Below, piece after piece: positions 10,787 to 19,347 of a stretch of DNA of 30,199 bases (the stretch's first letter is position 1; each line of letters begins with the position of its first letter). The DNA comes from Fonticula alba. Its lineage: Eukaryota; Opisthokonta; Rotosphaerida; Fonticulaceae. The translations under genes were made by a program, and so were the position numbers. The notes beneath the pieces were generated by a model, which was not told the origin of the DNA, did not search any database, and worked only from the letters and a program-made list of their open reading frames with translations. Location: the NCBI RefSeq assembly GCF_000388065.1, contig NW_009242987.1, positions 182,443 to 212,641 on the forward strand. The letters run 5' to 3'.

Positions 10787-11956
10787 CCTCAAGAGCTGCA
10801 AGGGCCGGCAGCAAGGGGGCGAGCGGGCAGGCAGTCAGCACGGGAAGAGGCACCCAGGGGGCGGGGGGGGGGGGGGGGGGAGGCCAGCTGGCGGATGGCG
10901 CCCGAGAGGGGGCTCCCCTGCGGCACCCGTGGCAGGCGCTGGCAAACCGGCAGGACAGTGGCCGAGGTGTTTGCGAGGGCGAGAGGGTGAATGTGCTTGG
11001 GCAGGCGACACCATGCCACACGTGCGGGAGTGTACCTTTCTCTCGTTCTCTCTCTCTCCTCTACTCCAAGTGGCTGCGGCCAGCGCGCCGGCGGCACGGC
11101 CCGGGGGTGCGGGGAGGCTTGGTTCGGCAGCCAGGGGAGGGGGGCAAGGGCGGAGGGTAGGGGGCGCGCGGGCGTGCGAGGGTGCTACAGGTGATGCGGC
11201 AGTGTAGGAGGATGGAAACCAAGCAAGGCGATGGCGGAGGGAGGGGGAGAGTGGCGCAGGTTGCCGCGACCCAGCCAGTCGTCTCTGCGCCCGCGGGTAG
11301 CCTTGAATGTGTGCGCGCGCCTGGCGGGGGGGGGGGGGGGGGGGCGCCTTTGCTCACCGCGGCGTGTGAAGGCCCGCAGGTGTGTCTCCCCTCTGCCTCA
11401 TGGCGGGCGCGAAAAGAACGCCGCGTAGAGCCCGCCCGTTCCGTCTCCACACACACACACACACACTGTCTGCCCCCAATCTAGTGCCCCGGCACCGGAG
11501 CACAGTGTTGAAGGTACCGGCGGACCCCCGCCCGAAGCCAGCCGACTGCCGGAAGAATCCAGCTGACAACGCACACATCCCTCCATGTGCCACCGATCCC
11601 ACACGGCCTGGCGCCCGGCCGATCGCATGCAGAGTCCGCCCGGCCCCCGGCCCCGGGGCCCCACCCCGCCTGGGCCCCCGGCCGAGCCCGCCACTCTGGC
11701 GAGAGGGGCCCGCGCAAAGCGGGGCTTACGTGCGGGGCGTCCTCCTGCCCCGGCTGGCGGCCGAGGGGACAATATTTCGGCGGAGGTCTAATTGTGGCCC
11801 CTCCCAGTGATGGTACCTAGCGTCACTGGCCCTGTCCCTTCCTCCCCCCCCCCCCCTTCCTTCAATACATCCAACAATACCCCCCCAAAACACCCACAAA
11901 CCCAAACAACCATGTATAAAAACGACAACCACCAGAAAAACAATCCGAAGCTTTAC
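10787..11956. promoter_or_regulatory. Divergent intergenic region between cyclin L-like gene and IBA57
   Basis: The flanking genes point away from each other, so both promoters should lie here. Visible contents are a pyrimidine tract (CTCTCTC) at about 11041-11060, a G homopolymer near 11327-11344, an (AC)n tract near 11449-11466, and a C run with A-rich, C-rich leader sequence at about 11847-11945 immediately before the IBA57 start. No coding exon was supported. Confidence 0.5.
10797..11035 (-). other. Candidate 5' UTR intron of the cyclin L-like gene
   Basis: On the minus strand a CCCTTGCAG acceptor ends 11 bases before the chosen ATG (10786), and a GTACAC donor preceded by AAG lies near 11035. 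The interval carries a sense-strand C run (G run at about 10861-10880 on the plus strand), as in most introns of this window. No coding exon upstream was recognised, so this would be a leader intron. Inference from splice-like signals only. Confidence 0.4.
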
Positions 11957-13608
11957 ATGTCTCTCTGGGTACGGCCGACGCTGCTGTCCTCGTCGCGGGC
12001 GCTGCCGGCTCGCGATCCGGGCGCCTGCCCAACGCAAATGCCGGCACATGTGGAGGCGGCCAACGCCCTGTGCGACCGGGCGGTGCTGCGCCTGTCCGCC
12101 GACCGGTCTGCCGATCTGCTGGGCTTCCTGCAGGGAGTCACCGCGCAGGACCTCCTGCACCCGTGGACCCACCGGTCGCAGGAGGGCCCGACCGCCGCCG
12201 GGCGGCCGCTCTACACGGCCTTCCTGTCGAATGTCGGCCGGGTCTTGTCGGATGCCTTTGTGTACCTGCCGCCGGCCGGGGCTGCCCCGCACGACCGGGA
12301 TGTCCTTCTGCTGGATGTGCCCGCGGCCCATGTCGGCCCGCTGACGGCGCACCTGCGCAAGATGGCCTTCCGCAAGCGCATCACCATCGACGACCTGTCG
12401 GGGTCGGTGGTGGTGGCGGCCTCGGTGGCCGGGGCCAGCGGCCTGGCGGACTTGGCCCCGCCGCACCTGCGCTACGGCGGCCGCGACAGCCGGCACATGT
12501 TGCTCGGGTCGCGGGCGCTGGTCCTGCGCGAGGCGGCCGACGCCCCGGACGGAGGCTACACCCTGCCGAATGCCAGCTTCTGGAGCTCGCGCCCCAAGTG
12601 GCTGGCCTTGCAGAAGAGCCTCGGCCTGCCGGACCTCTCGACCATGGGCTTTTCCGCGGACGGCTCCCCCGGGGGCAGCATCTTCCCCCTGGAGGCCAAT
12701 CTGGACATGGCTGGCGGTATCAACGTGCGCAAGGGCTGCTACCTGGGCCAGGAGCAAACCGCGCGCACGGTCTTCCGCGGCGCGGTGGCCAAGCGCCTGG
12801 TCCCGCTGGAGCTGTCCCTCGGTGTGCCCAGCCCCCTGGTGGCCGGCGAGCTCGGCGAGGAGGCCGGCGACCTCCGGTGGATCGACGTCGGCGCCTATGA
12901 GTCTCCCCTGCAGGATGCCCTGTACACCCTCTTCGAGGGGCAGGGCCCGCTTGGTGGGGGCCAGGCTGCCGGCTCCGCCGCCGGCACCACCGAGGATGCC
13001 CCGCCGGCCGCCGGCCTGTCGCTGGTCCCCTTCGACCTGGCCACCGAGACGCTGGTCGATAAGCCGGCCCCGCGCGGCGGCCACCCTACCCTGGCCCGGG
13101 GGACGGTCCTCAATGTTGGCATGTCGGTCTTCCGTACCACTTCCATCCTCAACCACCAGGTCTTCCGTGTGGTGGTATGTTGCCGGGTGGTCCTTTTCTC
13201 GCCATGCCAGTGTGTGCCTTCGCTCGGGGTGGTCCTCCCCGTGCTCGCCTGTCCTGACACACTGCCGCTCCTGTTGCCTCCGGCCTGCTTTCTTCTCACC
13301 TCCCCCCCCCCCCCCCTCCCCTGCCCGGCCTCGCCCCTCCTCGCCAGGCTGCTGACGGCCAGCCGACCGATATCTTCGCCCGGGTGCAAGTCCCGGCCGA
13401 CTGGCCGGCCAACCCTGCGGCCGACGGGTCCAACCCCCTGGCCAAGGGCATCTTCCCGCCGGGGCTCGAGCCGTACGCCTTCATCCCGGTCGAGGGGCAG
13501 GAGGAGGAGGCCCCCACTGCCGAGGCCCCGGCTCCGCCCATTTCCCCGATTGACAGCCCCAGCAACCTGGCTCACCCGCAGGGCTGGGAGACGTTGGTCT
13601 CCCTCTGA
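11957..13608 (+). CDS. IBA57: Mitochondrial iron-sulfur cluster assembly factor IBA57/CAF17 (GcvT/YgfZ family)
   Basis: Two exons, 11957..13174 and 13348..13608, give 492 residues (yeast protein about 497, human about 356). The 173-base intron starts GTATGT, has a C-rich pyrimidine tract and ends CCAG, phase 0. IBA57 works in the mitochondrial matrix with ISCA1/ISCA2 to build 4Fe-4S clusters for aconitase, lipoyl synthase and SDH. Seen here: a basic N-terminus MSLWVRPTLLSSSRALPAR typical of a matrix presequence; FLQGVTAQDLL near 55-65; TAFLSNVGRVLSDAFVY, the YgfZ/GcvT N-terminal motif; PLEANLDMAGGINVRKGCYL; and the family signature KGCYLGQE with the invariant Cys at residue 261. The C-terminal barrel is partly recognisable and ends in a Pro/Glu-rich tail. 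An in-frame ATG at 11912 would add 15 polar residues; I prefer 11957 because it starts the presequence. Only confident plus-strand gene here. Confidence 0.93.
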
Positions 13609-13816
13609 TAGATGGCGGGCGCTATCCCCAAGGTGCGGTCCCACCCCCTGGCAAGATTCCCCCCCCCCCCCCCCCCCCCCTCATGCTCCCGTGCACCATG
13701 CCCGGCCGAGGAACATATGTATCACACACAAAATACACCGGTATAGAGATGGCCTGTGGCTGCACAGGCCGCACAACATGGTATGTGTGGGCGTAGTATT
13801 GGCTGTTTGGGACTTT

Positions 13817-14514
13817 CTAAAGGTCAAACATGTCTTCGTTCTTCTTTTCCATCCAGGAGGACTGTCCCATGAGATTGTCGTCGATGAACGAAAGTTGCGA
13901 GCCACGCTGCGACCGGAAGGGCGACGCGACCCCCGACCGGGCGCCGCTGAGGGTCGGCGAGAAGCCCGGCTGCGAGGGCCCCATGTAGATGGTGGTGGAG
14001 CCAGTTCCAGCGGTCGAGGGGTCTGGTAGGGTGCTAGAGTCCCGGCAGAAGAAGAAAAAAAGGGCGCACGCGCACACCGCAGAGCAGGAACATCAGTCAG
14101 ACAATCTCCAGGGGGGGGGGGGGCAGAATGCCCACCAGGGGGGCACGGCAATATGGATGTACGCACTTCCGGCCGGAGGTGGAGGCCGATGGTGGCCCGA
14201 TGATGTCGTGCTGCTGGCTGGAGGAAGTAGCGGGACGGACAGATCCGGCCAGGTGAGAGGAGGGCGGAGGGGGCAAGAGGGGGGCGGGGTCAAAAAAAAA
14301 AAAAGAATGGCAAGAAGCAAGTGATGACCAGGCAGAGGCAGCACGCCAGGGACCCTACCGCGCGAGAATCGACCGACTGAGCTGCTCCGAATCATGGAGC
14401 AACGCCTCGCTGTCGCGAAGAATGCGATCCACATCAGACAAGGTGCCGATGGTGGAGTCAAACTTGGGTGCGGCGGTGGTCAGGCCAGCGGTGGTGCTGG
14501 ACGAGGGCCCATGA

Positions 14515-14560
<46 letters not shown>

Positions 14561-14892
14561 TCTGTTGGTGCTGAGGTTGTTGTTGATGCTGCTGGCCGGC
14601 GGCCATGGTCTGCTGCGCAGCCCCCTCGGCCACGGGGATGTCGATCGTGCGGCGGGCCCCGAGGGCCGAGGCCGACCAAAGCCGGTTAACACGTTTCAGA
14701 TCGGCGACCTGCTCGCGGGGATGATGGCATGGTCAGAAACGCGTCAGACGGACAGGGGAGCCACAATCGGTTTCAGGGACAGCAAAAGGAGCGAGGACCG
14801 GCCGATCCAGCTCCCCCTCAGCGCACCGAGACATTGTAGAGCAGAGCGATCCCCTCGAGGGTGTCCAAAGGGGTCACCGTGTGTTTGAGCAT
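13817..14892 (-). CDS. LysM domain-containing protein (LYSMD-like)
   Basis: Three exons, complement(13817..14033, 14359..14708, 14827..14892), give 210 residues, close to animal LYSMD1/2 (about 215-227). The LysM domain occupies residues about 3-48: HTVTPLDTLEGIALLYNVS ends exon 1, VADLKRVNRLWSASAL follows across a phase-0 intron, and RRTIDIPV closes the fold. LysM binds glycans in secreted proteins, but intracellular LYSMD proteins lack a signal peptide, as here; their role is poorly defined. A Gln run lies near 71-86, then an acidic helical stretch (TLSDVDRILRDSEALLHDS) and a Ser-rich tail. The start ATG at 14892 is chosen because the sense strand has no AG acceptor for about 100 bases upstream, only C-rich pyrimidine sequence. 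The exon 2 end is a judgement: splicing at GTAGGG continues into exon 3; without it, an in-frame TAG at 14355 ends the protein at 139 residues. Confidence 0.8.
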
Positions 14893-15217
14893 CCGGGCAG
14901 GGGCAGAGCGGGGAGGGGGGGGGGGAGGCGGCGAAAAGGACAGACGCAAGTGATGGAAAAGAAGGGGCAGGGGGAGGGGGGGGGGAACACATTATCTACC
15001 TGGGCGCAAGCCCGACACGCGCCGGTCCGGTGCGTGAAAACCATGGTCACCTCGGCCCCGTACACCCCGGGGGAAGCCGGCCCCGAAGAAGATCTGACCA
15101 TCCCCGGGGGTGGGCATAAAAATGCGTACTGCGCGGGCGGCCTGCTCACGGGTGCGGCCACCAGGAAAACGGGGGAGAAGTCGGGTAATGAATCTGTGTG
15201 TGTGTGCGGGGGGGGGG

Positions 15218-15287
15218 NNNNNNNNNNNNNNNNNNNNNNNNNNNNNNNNNNNNNNNNNNNNNNNNNNNNNNNNNNNNNNNNNNNNNN
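15218..15287. other. Assembly gap (70 N)
   Basis: Seventy N flanked on the left by about 10 G and on the right by about 11 C (plus strand). The flanks are complementary homopolymers. Sequence and length of the gap are unknown. Confidence 1.
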
Positions 15288-15313
15288 CCCCCCCCCCCAG
15301 GGCCCGGGCTCTA

Positions 15314-15326
15314 TTTATTGTTTATT
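15314..15326 (-). terminator. Tandem AATAAA polyadenylation signals
   Basis: On the minus strand two AATAAA hexamers (15321-15326 and 15314-15319) lie about 35-47 bases past the acyltransferase stop codon. Position and sequence fit a canonical poly(A) signal; cleavage would fall near the assembly gap. Confidence 0.6.
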
Positions 15327-15360
15327 CCCACGCCGAGCGCGTGCCGCGGCAGTCGCGTGA

Positions 15361-18300
15361 TCACACAAAGTGGACCAGACGGCAAGGGACCGGACAGGTG
15401 TGCGAGAAGACCGCGGCCCGGGGCGTCCGCGAGCAGGAATAATCCCCCAGGCGGGCATGGGAGACCTCGGGATTGTGGAGGAGGAACTCGCGCTTGGCCA
15501 GACGCAAGAATTCCCGGATGAACCCATCGGTGAAGGCATGGTCGCGGATGACATCGCGATGTCCAAGGCCGTCAATCTCCAGCACAATCACATGGCTATC
15601 ATCCTCGGTGTCTGGGTTTTGGGCCTTGTGGTTGGTGTTGTGTGCGCGTGTGCGTGTACCGCGGGGGCGGAGCGGGGAGAGGGGAGGCCGGGCGGGCGGG
15701 GCGGGCGGGGCGGGGGAGGCCGCAAGTTTCGCCGCGAGAGGCAGGGCGGGAGGGGCAAAAGGTGAGTGGCGAATCGCCGCGAAGGGTGCGGGGCCCGCGT
15801 GGGCGAGGGCAGCAGGTCAGGCAAGGGGGCCCCATGGCCGGAGCAGACTGGTGGATCGCCGATGAAAGCGCAAGCCGGCGAGAAGCAGCAGCAGCAGCAG
15901 CAGCAGCATACCTTGCGAGTGGACTGGTATCGCGAGTAGGAGGACTGGGACTTGTGGAATTGCTGCAGGAGGTCCAAGTGCACGAAGCCCGACTGGGCAA
16001 GAGTCCCACCGAGGTCCTGGTACAGTTTGGAGATGAGGGTGTCCACGTCGCCGGCCGAGCGAGCGGGGATATTCTTCACCTGGACATTGTCGTGGTGCCA
16101 GGTGTGCGACCAAGAGAGCGAGGCATACGGCACGGTCTGGGGACAGGGGAGACAGGAGGGTAAGTACGAATGGCGAGCACCGGGCCGGTCGGCGGCCAAC
16201 CATCAACCAGACAGCGAGAGCAGGTACCCCATCGCCGGACTTCGGATAGCGCGACTGGCCGATGATCGCGGAGCTGGGCAGAAGACTGTGGGAACTGGTG
16301 GCCAGGATCTTGCCGCCACTCGATTCGAAAATCTCCGACTCCATGATGAGGGACATCTTGCCATTGTTCCGCGTCACTGTGGTGCAAGGAGGGAGGAGGA
16401 AGAACGAGTGAAAGAGAGGTCAGGGGAGGGCAACGAGCGGGCAAAGCCACCGGCACATTGAGGGGGGAGGGGGGGATTCGGAGAAGACCACACGCACCCG
16501 CCTTATAGTGATATCCAAGGTCGGTTTGGAGGTTCCGCCCATAGATGGTGAGGATCTGCCGGATGGGAGGTCGAGCGGGGCCCTCCCGCTCGAGTTCCAG
16601 CCACACCGGGTCGCGGAAGTAGAATTTGTCCAAGGCCTGGTAGAATTTGTCGTATTCCGAGTCGCTCAGCTAAACCAGGTGGGTGAGTGGGAGAATGAGG
16701 GGGGAGCAAAAGCAAGAGCAGGAAGAATCCCATACCATGGCATGCAGCGTCCGATACATCTGGCCGGAGATGATTTCCGAGGGGCTGAAGGTGGTGGTGG
16801 TGCCGTTTTCGGCCTTGATGACGACAAGATGATCCGGCCACAGGGAGGGGGCATTGCCGAGGGTGGTGTTCGAGTGTGCGGGAACCAGGCTATTTTCCCG
16901 GTGCACAAGGGGGAGGCAAAAGGAGGGAAAGTCAGCCGGGGCTGCGGCAAGCGCGCGGGAACATGCAAGCACCATGGGGCGTACTTTTCGGCGATCGTGA
17001 TGTTGGAGGGCAGGAGGAAGTGTGCACTCGAGAAAGACACGCCCATCAGGCGCGAGTCCATGGAATTGATTGGCAGGGAGAAACCCACACCGGAAATCAT
17101 GCCACGGACCGATTGAACAGACCCCAGCAGCGGCGGGGCCACGGACTGAGTGTGCACGCCCGCGAGGGCAGGCGTGAGGGAGGGGGGGGGAAGGTGAGGA
17201 ACCAGACCGGCGACCTGGGGCGCAAGCAAGTCCGACATACCACAAACATCCAAATGTGCGCGTCAAACCATTCCTCATGGATCTTCGGATAGTGAAGCTT
17301 CATCCACTCGACAAAGTACAGGAACAACTTGCAGCCCATCGAGTGGCACAGGGCAATGGCCGGGTTGCGGTTCATGCGGACCGTATGCTGCGAGGACCAT
17401 GCAAGCGATCGACCAGTCAGCGGCGGGCGCCGGAATGAGCATGCAAAATGATGGCATCCAAGCGTGGGGCCTACCTCAATGTCGAACTTCATCTTGGAAA
17501 AGAGGGCATCCCGGTCCTCGAGCAGCTTCGGCGCGATGCGCCAGTCATATGGCAGAGCCAGCATGCTGGAGATGTCGTAGCTAAAGTGGTGGGCCATGTA
17601 GTAGACCAGGTTCCGGAAGATGGCCGTCACCGGGGCCAGCACACCATTCAACAGGTCATAGATGGCACCCATGCCTGCGAAGGGGGGAGGAGCACCATGT
17701 GCATCGGGTCAGGGACACCTCCACGGAGAAGAGCAGGACAAGCGGGCAGGCAAAGGAACGCACCCTCCTCGGGCCGGAGCTTGCAGCCCTCTGGGTCTGT
17801 CTGGTCCACGATGTCCAGCATCATGCACTTAATCCAGCATGCCTCCTCGAAGAGGTTGTGGTGAAGGACCTTCTCGAGGTTGAGCCAGACGACGTCGCCG
17901 ATCTCGATGCTACGCCGCGGCCAGGGGGAGGGGAGTGCAGGCCAAGCGATCAGGGTTAGGGGAGGGGGGGGAGGGGGGGGGAAAAAAAACCCGACAAAGC
18001 ACGAGGAGAAAGGAGGGCGCACTTCATGGCCGAGCAGGACTTCCGCCGCCAGGCAATCAGGCGCGACGAGGCGAAGCCCGGGATGTAGAGGATGGGCTTC
18101 TTCCGGCGCTTCTCAATGTGCGCCTGAATGAAGCGCTTTTCCAGGATCGACCGGAGCAAGACGCTCTCCTGCAAAAGCAAGTTCAGCGCGGGCGCATTGG
18201 CTACCCACACGGCGGCGGGGGTCTCCGAAGAAACGACCAAGTTGATGTTGTGCCGGCGCCCATGGAGCATGTTCATGCCGCCTGAGATGGATGAAAAAGT

Positions 18301-19347
18301 ATCCTCCGGGTGAGTTTCACACAGCGAGATGCAATGTCCCGACCGACCGAGAGTAGGTCGGGGAGGGCACAACAAGAGGCGACATACCGATGGAATCCCC
18401 CCGGAAGAAGGAGCTAATATACTCGGCGGCATGCTCGGGATTCTCGCCGGGAGTGGCGGAGAGGGTGCCCTGCTCGACGATCAGAAAGTGTGTGAAGCCA
18501 TCCTGCAGCCCGAATGCCGGCCGGTGAGTGAGACGAAGGCTGACCGGAGAGAAGGGACAGGCTGACGCACATCGAGCACCAGGCCCTCGCCCGTCTGAAG
18601 GGTCTGCAATGTGAAAAGCTGCGACAGCTGGGTGATCATCTCCGGGGAGTAGATCAGTCGGTCCGAGAAGAAGGGGTTCGCCGAAAAGAGGACGCTCATC
18701 TGGAAGACAGAAGGGCAGTCATTCGGAAGGTGGTGGGGGCCACAAGCGGAGGAGCAGCGGAAAAAAGTGGTGAGGCCGGGAGACGAGCAGATCGAAGAGG
18801 GGCCACAAAATCCCGAACGCACCTCCTGGTTGTATGAGAAAGGCCGGACACTGATGTACCAGGAGTTGAGGAAGGAAAAAAGCAAGTACGACATGAAGAA
18901 GGCCTGTGACCAGGGGCAGGGGGGGAGGGGGACAAACACAAAGGCATCTGTGAATACGGGTGGGCGAGCATGAGGCGGCGCCGAGGGCTTACGCACGGAG
19001 AAGAGGGAGAGTGTAAAGAAGAAGAGACCAGACAGGTTGCCTCGGAAACGCTGTTCAGAGTCCGCAGAAAACTGGCCACGGCTTTTCCGGGGGGAAAAGC
19101 CCGAGCCTCCTCCCCCGTCAGCATCGCCTTTCCGGCCAAAGAGGCCATCCTGCTGGAAGGAATCCGACAGCAGGGTAAGTGCGTCGGTCGGGAATTGCAG
19201 GTCGCGAATGGAGGAGGCCGAAGAGTCGAAGTAATCCCCGAAGGGGGGAGGCGGGCGCGCTAGCAAGTGTTCACGCGAGGAGAAATCCACCGACAGGGCC
19301 CTACGACGCCGTGGGGCTCGGGGGACATCGGAGTCTAGATTGCTCAT
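15361..19347 (-). CDS. LCAT/PDAT-family acyltransferase with N-terminal membrane anchor and cyclic-nucleotide-binding-like domain
   Basis: Fourteen exons, complement(15361..15603, 15912..16136, 16228..16376, 16498..16669, 16736..16889, 16985..17145, 17241..17387, 17475..17674, 17764..17909, 18023..18281, 18388..18502, 18571..18699, 18823..18903, 18997..19347), phases all consistent, encode 843 residues. Residues 107-130 are a membrane segment (FFFTLSLFSAFFMSYLLF) after a basic N-terminus. Residues about 145-275 read as a CNB beta-roll: FLIVEQGTLS, then FFRGDSIGGMNMLHGRR, then LVVSSETPAAVWV. The LCAT fold starts at PILYIPG (288-294). The nucleophile elbow is CHSMG with Ser443; the Asp is in SGDGTVP (Asp687, created across a splice junction); the His is probably GHRD at His778. 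A SVAPPLLGSVQSVRGMISG segment is typical of the family. PDAT/LCAT enzymes move a phospholipid acyl chain to diacylglycerol or sterol, usually on the lumenal side. The exact acceptor is not predictable. The last acceptor (CCGAG) is the weakest junction. Confidence 0.9.

Larger units (their letters stand above)
14893..15360. other. Intergenic region with assembly gap; unassigned open frame
   Basis: Between the LysM gene start and the acyltransferase stop. A minus-strand open frame at about 15000-15200 ends with RTGACRACAQ just before a GTAGAT donor-like site, but no acceptor lies between it and the LysM start, so I cannot join it to a gene. The nearer part is a pyrimidine-rich leader on the minus strand. 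Confidence 0.4.

Noticed and set aside
11726-13156. A 476-residue minus-strand frame opposite IBA57
   Set aside because: Antisense shadow; the plus strand has the KGCYLGQE family signature and a presequence.
14881-15360. Plus-strand frame running through the N gap
   Set aside because: It depends on unknown bases and overlaps the LysM leader and acyltransferase 3' region.
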